Positions 17,697 to 27,631 of a DNA stretch of 64,000 nucleotides are shown piece after piece. How positions within the stretch are numbered: the first letter of the stretch is position 1; every line of letters begins with the position of its first letter. The translations under genes were made by a program, and so were the position numbers. Source of the DNA: Paenibacillus mellifer (GTDB taxonomy: Bacteria > Bacillota > Bacilli > Paenibacillales > Paenibacillaceae); assembly GCF_023195895.1 (NCBI RefSeq), contig NZ_JALPRK010000018.1, forward strand, positions 1 to 64,000, read 5' to 3'. The notes beneath the pieces were generated by a model, which was not told the origin of the DNA, searched no databases, and saw only the letters and a program-made list of their open reading frames with translations.

Positions 17697-18635
17697 TCAG
17701 TACTCCTCCTTGTTCAGCTTGTATTGCAGCACGCCAAGCACGCTCAGCACGAGGAACATCAGGACGCCAAGCGCGGTCCCCGCCCCATAGTCGAGCTGGG
17801 TAAACGCATATTTGACGGTCAAGAGCGCGTAGGTCAATGTCGCCTTGTTCGGCCCTCCGTCCAGCAAAGCCAATTGGGATTGGTACGCCTGGGAAGTGCC
17901 GATCAGTTGCAAAATCAACATCAGCACGATCAGGTTCCGCATCGACGGCAGCGTGATGTACTTGATCCGGGCCCAGACGCCGGCTCCATCGATTTCCGCC
18001 GCTTCATACCAGTCCCGCGGAATGCTCAGCACCCCGGCCAAATAAATCAACATCGCCGAACCGAACTGCTGCCATGTCTCCATAAAGACGATCGAGACCA
18101 TCGACCACCTCCCGTCGGAGACGAACGATACCGGATCGGCGCCAAACCATCCGAGCAGTGCGTTGATCGGCCCAACCGGGTCGTACATCCAGCGCCACAT
18201 CCCGTACAGGACGACGCCCGGCACGACGAACGGCAGGTAGGCCGCGATGCGCGCAAAACCCTGGAACCAGCGCAGCTCGGAAATGGCGATCGATGCGGCA
18301 ATCGGCACCCAAAAGCCGATCACCAAGCAAAGGAGCATATAATACAAGGTGTTGCGAACCGACAGAAGCACGTCGGGGTTGTTGAACACCTTCACGTAAT
18401 TGTCCAGTCCAACAAACGTGTTGCCTTTGACGAAATCGATATTATAGAAGCTGTAAACCATCCCTTTGATAATCGGGACCCATAAGAACACGATAAATAT
18501 GGCGATCGCCGGAACCAGAAACAAATAACCCCACATGTACTTTTTCCAGTTTGATCCCCGCCGCGGCGACCGCATAGCGTTCGCCCTAGCCGTGTCCTGC
18601 TGCATGTTCCCCGGTGAAATCACGGGTTCCCCCAT
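17697..18635 (-). CDS. sugar ABC transporter permease, MalF/UgpA type
   Basis: 312 residues: a cytoplasmic N-terminal tail, six helices and the EAA loop (YEAAEIDGAGVWARIKYITLPS). The family partners with a MalG-type permease and a lipoprotein receptor, both encoded next. GAGGGAG precedes the ATG. It lies about 100 bp downstream of the YesN-type response regulator, so the regulator pair and the importer may be one transcription unit or two adjacent ones. Confidence 0.95.
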   Translation of the reverse strand: MGEPVISPGNMQQDTARANAMRSPRRGSNWKKYMWGYLFLVPAIAIFIVFLWVPIIKGMVYSFYNIDFVKGNTFVGLDNYVKVFNNPDVLLSVRNTLYYMLLCLVIGFWVPIAASIAISELRWFQGFARIAAYLPFVVPGVVLYGMWRWMYDPVGPINALLGWFGADPVSFVSDGRWSMVSIVFMETWQQFGSAMLIYLAGVLSIPRDWYEAAEIDGAGVWARIKYITLPSMRNLIVLMLILQLIGTSQAYQSQLALLDGGPNKATLTYALLTVKYAFTQLDYGAGTALGVLMFLVLSVLGVLQYKLNKEEY

Positions 18636-18739
18636 CTTTCTCCCTCTTTTCTACGTAGTGTCTCTATCCATTGTAAAAAAGAGGATCCCAGGCGAACATG
18701 TCTAAAACTATGTGAACTATAGTCGTTCTTACTTCATCG

Positions 18740-20065
18740 TTATTTCTTCAGCTCCGTGGGGCTGACGCCAAAGTACTTCTTGAATATCTTGCTAAAATGC
18801 TCGGGCGACTCGTAACCCACCCGTTCGGCGATCTCGTAGCGACGGAGGTCCGTATTCAGGATCAGCGCTTTGCTCTCCTCCATCCGCAGCTTGATCACGT
18901 ATTCCCAGAGGTTATAGCCGGTATTTTTTTTGAATAGGTAACTCAAGTAATTGGGGCTGACATGGTTGCTGCGGGCCACCTCATGGATCGTTAAACCTTT
19001 TTGCCGGTAATTCTCCTCGATATATTTCTTGGCGCTTTCCACGATCCGATTGCTCTGTGTCGTTAACTCCTCGGTGGAAGGGTCCTGGGCATAGTTATGC
19101 CAGTTGAAGTCGCCGTAATAGAACACATGGTAGTCCCCGTGTCCCCCACCCCACAGCATCGCTTTGTCCGCCTGCCGGCTCAGTACATCCAAGAACCCCG
19201 CGCCCTTGAGAATTTGGCTGATCCCCACCGTGCACAGCAAGCCGAGATACTTGTGAATATGATGGTGCAGGCTGCGGCCGAGCATTTCGAGCTGGTTGAT
19301 TTTGTTGAGATTCGGTTCGGCATACTCCGCTTCGTTCCACTGCAGGATGAGGGCCATCTCCAGGCTTTCCGTATAGAAAGACGCCGCCCGCCACTCCTGA
19401 TGCAGCAGCTCGTTCACGATATTCAGCGCCGCATAGCGGAACAAGCGGGTATCCTCTTCCTGGTCTGGAGACGGCTCCTTCTCGGCCGGGATGGCCAGCT
19501 TGATCTTGATCACGGAAAAATACGGCCCGGCAAGCCCCAACTGCTCGGCTTCAATAAACCGCTGCTCTTCATCCCCTTCGGCGGGATTGTGCAGAAGACG
19601 GCTTAGACGTTCGCCGGAATCGGGGAGCGGCTCCACCATCCGGAACTGTTCTGCTCCTCTCGACAGCCACTCCTCGGCCTGCGGCACTGGCTTATCCATT
19701 TTCAGCAAGGCGTTGCGAACGGAGTCGAGGAACTGCTCGCTGTTTAGCGGCTTGATCAAATAATCCTTGGCCCCGAGTCGGATCGCCATTTGTGCGTATT
19801 GGAACGTCTCGTGCGCGGAGATGATGATTGTCTGCACCCAGGGCTTAATCAGCTTCGCCTGCTGCATCAGCTCGATCCCGTTCATTTCCCCCATTTGGAT
19901 GTCGGTGACCAGCAAATCGATATCCTCCATCCGCACGTAATCCAGCGCCTCATGCCCGTTATACGCGGTATAGATCTGGCCGATATCCAGTCCCGAGGCG
20001 GTTAAAAGACCGGATAACCCTTTGCAAATCAACGGTTCATCGTCGACGACTAATATGTTATACAT
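18740..20065 (-). CDS. YesN-type response regulator with AraC DNA-binding domain
   Basis: 441 residues. A receiver domain (1-120) has Asp8/Asp9, phospho-acceptor Asp55 (LLVTDIQM) and Lys105 (LIKPLN). A middle region has no clear fold, and the C-terminal 100 residues form two AraC-type helix-turn-helix units (HEVARSNHVSPNYLS, YEIAERVGYESPEHFS). It should activate sugar uptake genes when phosphorylated by the kinase encoded immediately upstream. The ATG at 20065 sits about 8 bp past GGGGGAA; an in-frame ATG 8 codons earlier overlaps the kinase stop but has no ribosome site. Confidence 0.95.
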   Translation of the reverse strand: MYNILVVDDEPLICKGLSGLLTASGLDIGQIYTAYNGHEALDYVRMEDIDLLVTDIQMGEMNGIELMQQAKLIKPWVQTIIISAHETFQYAQMAIRLGAKDYLIKPLNSEQFLDSVRNALLKMDKPVPQAEEWLSRGAEQFRMVEPLPDSGERLSRLLHNPAEGDEEQRFIEAEQLGLAGPYFSVIKIKLAIPAEKEPSPDQEEDTRLFRYAALNIVNELLHQEWRAASFYTESLEMALILQWNEAEYAEPNLNKINQLEMLGRSLHHHIHKYLGLLCTVGISQILKGAGFLDVLSRQADKAMLWGGGHGDYHVFYYGDFNWHNYAQDPSTEELTTQSNRIVESAKKYIEENYRQKGLTIHEVARSNHVSPNYLSYLFKKNTGYNLWEYVIKLRMEESKALILNTDLRRYEIAERVGYESPEHFSKIFKKYFGVSPTELKK

Positions 20066-20085
20066 GTGCTTGTTCCCCCTGTTCG

Positions 20086-21915
20086 TCATTCGTTACGGTC
20101 GACCGCGATGGGCAAAGTAATCGTAACGGCAGTGCCGCCTTCAGGTCGGCCCGCATATTTCAAGCCGTACTCCTGCCCGAAATGCAGCCGGAGCCGCTGA
20201 TGGATGTTGCGAATCCCATACCCGAAGGACGGGCTTGGCGTTTCATCGTTGAGCAACCTGTCAATGGCCTCAAAATCCACCGGCTTATACCCGTTGTCGG
20301 TGATCGTAATGCGAACCATCCCCTGCGCCTTGTCCGCTTCGGCGCGAATCGCAATTTCACCGTCTTCCCCCATATGCTTAACGCCATGAAAGATCGCATT
20401 CTCGATGAGCGGTTGCAGCGTGATTTTCGGAATGATGATCGTGTTCAGTTCGGCCGGAACGTCCCAGGTTACCCGGAAGCCGTACTCATAACGGTGTTCC
20501 TGCAGTTTGATGTAGGCGGAGGCATGCTCCATCTCTTCCTCCAGCGTGATCAGCTCCCGCCCGCGGCTAAGGCTGATCTTCATTAGCTTGGACAGCTCCT
20601 TGATCATTTCCGCGGAGGCATTGTTTCCCTCCATGGCGCTTTTCCAATAGATGCTCTCCAGCGTGTTGTACAGCAGATGCGGGTTGATTTGCTGATACAG
20701 GATTTGCAGTTGGGCTTCTTTCTGCTTGATGTCCATCTGGTATTTATAATGAATGAGCCCGTTAAGCCGGCGCGCCATCTCGTAAATCGTGGAGATCAAC
20801 ACGCTGACCTCGTCATTGCGATCACGGTGCGGCGTCTCCGGCACCACATTCCCCGGTTCGTAGCGGCGGACAAAATAAACGAGCTTCTGGATCGGGGTCA
20901 TGAGCGACCGCCAGAAATACAAAATCAGCACCAGACCCACCGCAAAATAAGCGATAGAGATGAGCTGGATTATCCGCTTGATTTCATTTTGTTGCTGCAG
21001 CAGCGCCTTGACGGGCACTTTATAAACAAGCTTCTGCTGTAGGACGTAATTATAGTTAATGACATAAATAAAATCATCGGTGATGACGTCCTTCACTCCA
21101 ATCAGGGAATCCCCTAGATCGGCCTCCGGCGGCAGATTCAGGATCGCCCCGGCCGGCGTCTCCGCTGGCGTCGAAGTCAGGATGCGGTTGCTCCAATCGG
21201 TAAAATATAGCTCCCCTTCCGGGATCGAGACCGTTTGCAACGATTCGCCGATGCGGCCATCGACGTTGGAGACGACAAGCACGCCAATCGTGCCATTCTT
21301 ATAAATGCTGTTGATCGCCCGGACATACGCAAGCGTTTTTTGGTTTTGCTGCCCTTGCGTAGGCGGTGACAAATGATCGATCAAGCGTAAGTAACCGTTC
21401 CCCTTTTTCGCGACGGCTTCCTCAAACCACTCCGGCTTCTCCTGTTCAAGAAAGAAATAGACCCCCGCCTTCCGCGCGTCCGGATAATACGGGGCAAAAA
21501 AATACGCGTTGGACGGATCATACACGTAAAGGGAATAATACAGCGGCTCGCGCTGGTCGGTTTCCTGGGAGTAGTTGAACAGCAGGGTCTCCAGCTTTTC
21601 ATAAGTTTTGACCCGTTCCAGGACCGTCTCCGTGCCTTCCCCGCTAGGGTTTAGCTGCTGGAGCAGCGGATGCTGGAATACCGTGGAAGACACCTTGTTG
21701 ATCGCTTCGATATCCCGGGTGATCAGCCGGAAGTTCTGTTTGTTGAGCTCGATATAGGCGTTGGTGACATTCCGCTTCAAGATCTGATCGGCTTTGTAGT
21801 TGCCGTAGGCATTCAATATAAACAAGGGAATCACCATCACGACGAACAGAAGAATCATCTGCTGTTTGACGTTCATGTTGGCGAATGGGTTTCTAAGTCG
21901 GTTGCCTGGTTTCAA
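20086..21915 (-). CDS. YesM-type sensor histidine kinase
   Basis: 609 residues: membrane helix at about 18-38, extracellular sensor region of about 275 residues, second helix at about 317-335, HAMP, then a His_kinase domain with phospho-acceptor His413 in QQINPHLLYNTLE and a HATPase with LQPLIENAIFHG and FGYGIRNIHQRL. This group senses extracellular sugars, often through the binding protein. The start is TTG, 9 bp past GGAGGT; there is no nearby ATG. It is paired with the response regulator gene 20 bp downstream. Confidence 0.95.
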   Translation of the reverse strand: MKPGNRLRNPFANMNVKQQMILLFVVMVIPLFILNAYGNYKADQILKRNVTNAYIELNKQNFRLITRDIEAINKVSSTVFQHPLLQQLNPSGEGTETVLERVKTYEKLETLLFNYSQETDQREPLYYSLYVYDPSNAYFFAPYYPDARKAGVYFFLEQEKPEWFEEAVAKKGNGYLRLIDHLSPPTQGQQNQKTLAYVRAINSIYKNGTIGVLVVSNVDGRIGESLQTVSIPEGELYFTDWSNRILTSTPAETPAGAILNLPPEADLGDSLIGVKDVITDDFIYVINYNYVLQQKLVYKVPVKALLQQQNEIKRIIQLISIAYFAVGLVLILYFWRSLMTPIQKLVYFVRRYEPGNVVPETPHRDRNDEVSVLISTIYEMARRLNGLIHYKYQMDIKQKEAQLQILYQQINPHLLYNTLESIYWKSAMEGNNASAEMIKELSKLMKISLSRGRELITLEEEMEHASAYIKLQEHRYEYGFRVTWDVPAELNTIIIPKITLQPLIENAIFHGVKHMGEDGEIAIRAEADKAQGMVRITITDNGYKPVDFEAIDRLLNDETPSPSFGYGIRNIHQRLRLHFGQEYGLKYAGRPEGGTAVTITLPIAVDRNE

Positions 21916-22074
21916 TGGCTTTGCACCTCCGGCAATTCAAATATAGCAATAATCAAAACCGGCAAGGATGCGCGATCCTACGAAGATCGTGGCGGTTTCA
22001 CCGATTCTCGCTCGCGTAGGGCTAGGTCAATGCCTTACCTCTTAGTGTAGGGGATTTTTGGAATCTTGCCAGTT

Positions 22075-22115
22075 AAAAAAATGAAGGTCCCCCGGTCAAC
22101 GTCCGGGGGACCTTC
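22075..22115 (-). terminator. terminator of the GH65-pgmB operon
   Basis: Perfect 13-bp arms GAAGGTCCCCCGG / CCGGGGGACCTTC followed on the minus strand by AT and a run of T residues. It separates pgmB from the downstream kinase gene. Confidence 0.95.
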
Positions 22116-22134
22116 TTCAGTTTGACGCAAGCCA

Positions 22135-22779
22135 TCATTTTGCCGATTGCACCAGCTCATGCAGCCCGCTGACAACAAGATCAGCCGCTGCCAAAATGTG
22201 CGGACTGCCGATGCCGACGACGCGGCAACCGGCAGCTTTGCCCGCCTCAACGCCCGCCTCCGCGTCCTCAAACACGACGCAATCGGACGGCGATAACGCC
22301 AGCGCCGCGCTGGCGGCGAGGAACACCTCGGGGTCCGGCTTCGCCTTGGACACCTTGGTGCCGTCGATCACCGCGTCGAACAACTCCGCGATGCCGAGCT
22401 GGGCCAAGATGAACGCGGCGTTCTTGCTCGCCGAACCGAGGGCAATCCTCACGCCGCGCTCGCGCAGCTGCAGCAAGTACTCCTTCACCCCCGGTAAAAT
22501 TTGCGCTGGCTCCAGCTTGGAAATAAACTCGACGTATTCCCGATTCTTATCTGCGGCCATCTGCTCGCGTTCTTCTTCCGTGGCATCCACGCCGCCTACC
22601 TCCAGCAAAATACGCAGCGACTCCATGCGGCTGACCCCTTTGAGCTGCTCGTTATGAGCTTCGGTAAATTCGAAGCCCAGCCGGTGCGCCAGCGACCTCC
22701 AAGCGAGATAGTGGTATTTGGCCGTATCGACGATCACGCCGTCGAGGTCGAAGATCGCGCCTTTCATCGTTTCCAGCAT
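22135..22779 (-). CDS. pgmB: beta-phosphoglucomutase
   Basis: 214-residue HAD-family enzyme converting beta-glucose 1-phosphate to glucose 6-phosphate. The nucleophile Asp11 and acid/base Asp13 lie in FDLDGVIVDTA; the later motifs LGSASKN, KPDPEVFLAA and VFEDAEAGVEAG complete the active site, and the cap begins with YHYLAWRSLA as in true beta-PGMs. Its partners are the two inverting GH65 enzymes upstream, whose product is beta-glucose 1-phosphate. The ATG at 22779 is 9 bp past AAAGGAG. A 210-bp AT-rich gap with an operator-like palindrome precedes it, so it may also be expressed separately. Confidence 0.95.
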   Translation of the reverse strand: MLETMKGAIFDLDGVIVDTAKYHYLAWRSLAHRLGFEFTEAHNEQLKGVSRMESLRILLEVGGVDATEEEREQMAADKNREYVEFISKLEPAQILPGVKEYLLQLRERGVRIALGSASKNAAFILAQLGIAELFDAVIDGTKVSKAKPDPEVFLAASAALALSPSDCVVFEDAEAGVEAGKAAGCRVVGIGSPHILAAADLVVSGLHELVQSAK

Positions 22780-22801
22780 GTTTGAATTCTCCTTTGATGA
22801 A

Positions 22802-22823
22802 TGTATTCGATTTATCGAATACA
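22802..22823. promoter_or_regulatory. operator-like perfect palindrome upstream of pgmB
   Basis: Ten-bp arms TGTATTCGAT and ATCGAATACA flank a TT centre, 20 bp upstream of the pgmB start codon. Related fragments (ATTCTATTCGAT, TATGAAATTTCATA, TTCTATTCGAT) recur through the same 210-bp gap. No clear -35/-10 pair was found. This suggests a regulator-binding site, identity unknown. Confidence 0.5.
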
Positions 22824-22988
22824 ATTCGCTACTAACGACAATATTGGCGAATTCTATTCGATATTTCATACAGATTCTCGGCTTCCATCACCCTAAGGCC
22901 CAATTAAGTATGAAATTTCATATACATTCTACCGAAATCATCGGAAACAGCGATTTCTATTCGATTTTTCGTATATAACTCGCCTGAG

Positions 22989-25316
22989 CTAGCGTACATA
23001 GGGGACGCAAACGTCATGCCCTGGCGCGACCGACAGCTCCAGATCCCCCACGACAAGCCGCATCGGTTCCGGATTTCCGGCCTGAGCGAAAATTGCGACC
23101 TCTTCCCGGCTGACGCGAATCCGGTAGGAACCGCCGCGAAGGCGGACCGGGAACTCCATCGCTTGCCAGGCGGAAGGCAAAGCGGGCCGGAGCACTGCTT
23201 TATTGCCATCGTATCGCAAGCCGGCAAATCCCAGTATTGCCGCCATCCATGCCCCTCCATTCGCCGCAGGATGCGTGCCGCCGATATAGAGGTCTCCGAC
23301 GTATTGCTTGGATTCCCCGGTGAGGTCGATCGTCGCCGTTCGCATGAAGTAAGGGTAACCCCAATCCGGCGATCCTGTATCCGCCGCCACCATCGCATAA
23401 ATGCAGGCACTGAGGCTGGATCCATGCTCGGTACGCGGCTCGTAATAAGCCCAGTTCGCCTGTTTGACGGACCGGTCATAATCGCCTTTAAACAGGTGCA
23501 GCATCAGAACTACGTCGGCCTGCTTTAGAATTTGCGTCGTTGTCGCCGGGCCGTTCCCTCCTCCGAGATACTCGTGCGGATGAAGCATCCGAGCTTTCAG
23601 GTCAGGGAGCGAAACATCCTCTAGCGCGTAATAGCGATCGAACTGCTCGATCAAGCCAGACTCCGCGTCCGGCTGCGGAACATACAGCCGATCATGCATG
23701 TCGCGGATCTGATCCGGGCTGACGGTGCTCTCCGCCAACAGTGCCTCGTACCGACGGAGATCGCGGTCTCGCAGAATTTCCATGGCATCCATGGCAACGC
23801 GCAGGCACGCCTTGACCATCCGGTTGGTAAACGCGTTGTTGTTCACCCGCTCGTGATATTCGTCCGGCCCGGTGACATCCAGAATTTCGTACCGCCGCTT
23901 CCTAGGATTGAAGTACCCATACGAATAAAAGAACTTGGCACACTCCCACGCCACCTCGGCCCCGCCGTCCAGCAGCAGACTCACATCACCGGTGAACGCG
24001 TAATACTGCCAGATCCCGTAAGCCACATCCGCGCTGATATGCACCTGCTTATCGCGAAAGTAAGTACGCATCGGACGACCGGTAAACACGTCGTTAACAT
24101 TAAACAACGTGCAAGCATCGTCGCCCGTCTCCTGGCTTTCCCAGGCATAGAACGCCCCGTCATAGCCATATTCCGCAGCTTTGCGTTTCGCGCCGTCTAG
24201 TGTATGAACCCGGTACATCATCAGATTCCGGGCCACCTCAGGCTCCGTGTGCAGAAAAAAAGACAACATAAACATCTCCGTATCCCAGAACACCGCGCCT
24301 TTATAGACCTGACCGGATAGGCCCCGGGCAGGAATGGACACGCGTTCCGAACGGTCCGGCGCGATGATGTGCAGCTGGTACATGCTGTAACGCAGCGCCA
24401 GCTGGGCTTCTTCGTCGCCTTCAATCGTCATGTCGGAGGCGTCCCACTTGCGCTCCCAGCGATCAGCGTGTTCACGCAGCAGCCGGTCGTAACCAAGCTG
24501 ACGCGCTACTGCAGCGGACTTCACCGCCGCCGTCCGAACATCGCCAACAGGCGCCCCGTCCTGCCCCGAGAATATGGCAACGTATTTGACAAGCTCGACC
24601 GGTTCGCCGGCCCGGGAGTTGATGTGGAACCTGCGACAGATCGAGGTTTCCTCGCGTACAAGCTCCCCCCTCCCCTCACCAACAATGTCCGCCGCTTCTG
24701 CCACTGTTAATGGCAAGCCAAGCTCCTGCGTCCACGCGGTCAGCGATACGGCCTCACCGGTCGCGTCCGACTCGCTCTCCATCCGTTCCAGATGCGGGCC
24801 ATTGATATCCCAGACGTCCCCGTCAATCCCGGTGACGATCGTCAGTTCGCCATCTCGGCTGCTCTCTATGGAGAGGCGGCATACGATCAGCTCCGAGCGG
24901 GCCGCGCTGCAGAAGCGCTCCGACGTCATCGTAACCTCCGCGCCGTCCGCCATGCGGAATACCGACCGCCGTTGGTGTAAGGCGCGACGCAGATCCAGCG
25001 ACTGCTCGTGAGCCACCAGCTCCGGGCCTCCGCCGCCTCCACCAGCCCCGACGCGGGGTCCGGCTTCCAGCACGCTAAGCGGCGTCCCTTCCCAGTAAAC
25101 TGTCGTCGCCAGTCCGTTCGGGGCGTTCACAGGCTCACGCCATTGTTCCCCAACCTTGTCGTACAGACCGGCGACGATGGTGGCGGTTAGCTCGCTTTTG
25201 CCAAACTCCTCCAACGTCCCCCGATAACCCAGAACTCCATTCCCGACCATAAACTTGTTGCCGTGGTGTGCGATTTGTTCCGGGTCGAACCCGCTTTCCC
25301 TGACGATCCAGCTCAT
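22989..25316 (-). CDS. GH65 family glycoside phosphorylase/hydrolase (copy 2)
   Basis: 775 residues with the GH65 order: N-terminal beta-sandwich, linker helices, (alpha/alpha)6 catalytic barrel, small C-terminal sheet. The general-acid Glu486 lies in GPDEYHERVNNNAFTN, and FWDTEMFMLSFF and the KQAD segment near the active site are present. Family members are inverting phosphorylases of alpha-glucobioses (maltose, trehalose, kojibiose, nigerose) or related hydrolases; the linkage used is not readable. The ATG overlaps the upstream GH65 stop by 4 bp; the upstream 60 in-frame codons are rejected as they lie inside that gene. The Gly-rich run at about 91-97 is unusual. Confidence 0.9.
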   Translation of the reverse strand: MSWIVRESGFDPEQIAHHGNKFMVGNGVLGYRGTLEEFGKSELTATIVAGLYDKVGEQWREPVNAPNGLATTVYWEGTPLSVLEAGPRVGAGGGGGGPELVAHEQSLDLRRALHQRRSVFRMADGAEVTMTSERFCSAARSELIVCRLSIESSRDGELTIVTGIDGDVWDINGPHLERMESESDATGEAVSLTAWTQELGLPLTVAEAADIVGEGRGELVREETSICRRFHINSRAGEPVELVKYVAIFSGQDGAPVGDVRTAAVKSAAVARQLGYDRLLREHADRWERKWDASDMTIEGDEEAQLALRYSMYQLHIIAPDRSERVSIPARGLSGQVYKGAVFWDTEMFMLSFFLHTEPEVARNLMMYRVHTLDGAKRKAAEYGYDGAFYAWESQETGDDACTLFNVNDVFTGRPMRTYFRDKQVHISADVAYGIWQYYAFTGDVSLLLDGGAEVAWECAKFFYSYGYFNPRKRRYEILDVTGPDEYHERVNNNAFTNRMVKACLRVAMDAMEILRDRDLRRYEALLAESTVSPDQIRDMHDRLYVPQPDAESGLIEQFDRYYALEDVSLPDLKARMLHPHEYLGGGNGPATTTQILKQADVVLMLHLFKGDYDRSVKQANWAYYEPRTEHGSSLSACIYAMVAADTGSPDWGYPYFMRTATIDLTGESKQYVGDLYIGGTHPAANGGAWMAAILGFAGLRYDGNKAVLRPALPSAWQAMEFPVRLRGGSYRIRVSREEVAIFAQAGNPEPMRLVVGDLELSVAPGHDVCVPYVR

Positions 25317-27631
25317 TGGACGACCGCCTTTCGCAGCGGCACCCGAATACCCGCTTCGCCGATGGTGACCAGGTTCCCGTACACCGAGATTTCCACCTCG
25401 CCGCCGGACATCCCGCGAATGGTAGCCTCGCTCTGATCCACTTCCACGAGCAGCTTCACACCTTGGTACGTGACCATGAACCGGTAGCTCTTCCAACGTT
25501 CAGGGATACTCGGATTCAATATAAGTCGTTCTCCATCCGATCGCATTCCCCCAAATCCGTATACGATGTTCATCCAGGCCGCGGCGATCGAAGTTGTATG
25601 CAAGCCTTCCCGCGTATTCCGGTTATAGTTGTCGAGATCCAGACGGGTTGCAAACTCGAAGAACTTATAAGCCTCCTCCGCGCGCCCAATTTCCGCGGCT
25701 AAAATCGAGTGGATCGACGGCGACAGTGAAGATTCGTGGATGCAGCGCGGTTCGTAGTAATCATAGTTGGCGCGTTTCTCCTCCAGCGAATATTCACTGC
25801 TGTACAGGAACATGAACATCAACACGTCCGGCTGCTTGATCATGTCATACCGATATAGCCGGTCATACGACCAATGCGAATAAAGCGGGAATTCCGTCAC
25901 CGGAATGGCGTGAATATCCAGGTGCGGAAGATCGAAAAATCCGTCATGCTCTTCGAAAATCCCCGACCGCTCATCCTTTGGAATTTTCATATGCTGCGCT
26001 TTATTTCGCCAATCCTTCTGCTCCTCCTCTGTTAAGCCAAGCCGCTCCACCATCTCGCCATAAGCTTCGGACGCTTCATCGCGCATCGTTCCCAGCACCT
26101 CAAGCGTGTATTCGAACAGCTTTTTGGCCATCAGGTTGAGGTAACAGTTGTTGTTAACCATCAGTTGAAACTCATCGGGCCCCATTACGCCGAAATAACC
26201 GTATTTCCCTGACTGCTGCCCCCATTGCCCCCGAGTCGCGTAAAAACGGCTGATCTGGACCAGCATTTCCGCGCCTTTTTCATAGAGAAACACCTTATCG
26301 CCCGTAATATTCACATAATGACGCAGCCCGTAGGCTACGGCCGTACCGACATGCAGTTGTAGATTAGAGTGTTGCCACAGGTCGCAGCTCTCTGTCCCAT
26401 CAATCGTGGCAATCGGGTAAAACGCCCCTTCGCAATCCAACTCCTTGGCCCGCTTTAATGCTTCTGGGAGCGATTGATAACGGAATTCGAGCAGGCTGCG
26501 CGCTGCCTTCGGATTGTTAAAAATATAGAACGGCAAGCAATACGATTCCGTATCCCAGAAAGCCAGCCCCCGATACGCTTCGCCGGTCAGCCCCTTTGCG
26601 CCGATGTTAAAGCCTGGGTTATCCCCATGGTAAGTCTGGTACAGCTGAAAAATGCAAAAGCGGATCCCCTGCTGATTCTCCGGATCGCCGTCGATAGCTA
26701 TGTCCGATTCCGCCCACACTTGGGCCCAGTACGCGCGCTGGTCTGCCGCTGCCGCATCGTATCCCGCCTTCGTATGTTGCTCCGCCAATTCAATCCCCCG
26801 CTGCCAGAGGTCTTCGTTTCGGGTCGCGGGGTCTTTCTCCGCCACATTGATGACCAGTTTGTCTAGCCTGCTGCGCTTCTCCTGTTGCAACTCCAAGGTC
26901 AGATCCCGGCCGATGAAGTTATCCTCCTGTACCAGCCCAATGTTCACGGCGTTCTGTGCTTCCACACGGAACCCGGAGAACAGCCGATTGCCCGTGTTCA
27001 CCGTTTCCCCCAGAATCCCCGCGATACCGGTCCCATCAGCCGTAGTTGCCTCACCCTGCTTCCGCTGTTTCCAGTAACAACGCTGCTGATCCTCATGCAT
27101 CACCGCCAGATTCAATCCGGTCCGCACCTGGACCGTACCAGAGAAGTTCAACGGCATAAATGTGATCCGTTGTGCTCCGAGATACGACACCTTCATGCTA
27201 ATGAGACGCTCAAATGTGAGCTGCACGTCTTTCCCGCTGGCCGTATGCCATACGAACTCCCGGGTGTAAATCCCGGTACGGAAATCCAACTCCCGCCGAA
27301 ATCCACTGAATTGGCTCTTAGCCAAATCCAGCGTCTCGCCGTCCAGCGTGATCCGCGTATGCAACCAATCCACCGCATTTACCATGAACCGCAGCGATTG
27401 GATGATGCCTTTGTAATGAGCCGTCACCGGACTTTCTTCGTACAGTCCATTGAAGTAACTGCCCAGCAGCGTATCCCCGCCATACCCCTCTTCAACGTAA
27501 CCTCTGACCCCCATATATTCATTCCCCAGCGAAAAAATCGACTCGCTTACCCGGTTGCGCCCTGCATCAAAACCTTCCTCCACGACCTTCCAGGGGTCGA
27601 CCTGCAAATATTTATCCGCGATTTTCGGCAT
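25313..27631 (-). CDS. GH65 family glycoside phosphorylase (copy 1)
   Basis: 772 residues, same four-part GH65 architecture. Catalytic Glu487 is in GVMGPDEFQLMVNNN and the phosphate-side region holds FWDTESYCLPFY and KQPDV. It differs clearly from copy 2 (GPDEF against GPDEY; different N-terminal segment SLGNEYMGVRGYVEEGY), so the two are paralogues with probably different linkages or chain lengths, not a recent duplication. The ATG at 27631 follows AAGGAG and matches the usual N-terminus MPKIADKY...VDPW; two earlier ATGs lack ribosome sites. First gene of the GH65-GH65-pgmB unit. Confidence 0.9.
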   Translation of the reverse strand: MPKIADKYLQVDPWKVVEEGFDAGRNRVSESIFSLGNEYMGVRGYVEEGYGGDTLLGSYFNGLYEESPVTAHYKGIIQSLRFMVNAVDWLHTRITLDGETLDLAKSQFSGFRRELDFRTGIYTREFVWHTASGKDVQLTFERLISMKVSYLGAQRITFMPLNFSGTVQVRTGLNLAVMHEDQQRCYWKQRKQGEATTADGTGIAGILGETVNTGNRLFSGFRVEAQNAVNIGLVQEDNFIGRDLTLELQQEKRSRLDKLVINVAEKDPATRNEDLWQRGIELAEQHTKAGYDAAAADQRAYWAQVWAESDIAIDGDPENQQGIRFCIFQLYQTYHGDNPGFNIGAKGLTGEAYRGLAFWDTESYCLPFYIFNNPKAARSLLEFRYQSLPEALKRAKELDCEGAFYPIATIDGTESCDLWQHSNLQLHVGTAVAYGLRHYVNITGDKVFLYEKGAEMLVQISRFYATRGQWGQQSGKYGYFGVMGPDEFQLMVNNNCYLNLMAKKLFEYTLEVLGTMRDEASEAYGEMVERLGLTEEEQKDWRNKAQHMKIPKDERSGIFEEHDGFFDLPHLDIHAIPVTEFPLYSHWSYDRLYRYDMIKQPDVLMFMFLYSSEYSLEEKRANYDYYEPRCIHESSLSPSIHSILAAEIGRAEEAYKFFEFATRLDLDNYNRNTREGLHTTSIAAAWMNIVYGFGGMRSDGERLILNPSIPERWKSYRFMVTYQGVKLLVEVDQSEATIRGMSGGEVEISVYGNLVTIGEAGIRVPLRKAVVQ

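Noticed and set aside
22802..22823. Attenuator or terminator reading of the pgmB palindrome
   Set aside because: It is AT-rich, has a two-base centre and no following T run, so a DNA-binding site is more likely than a terminator.
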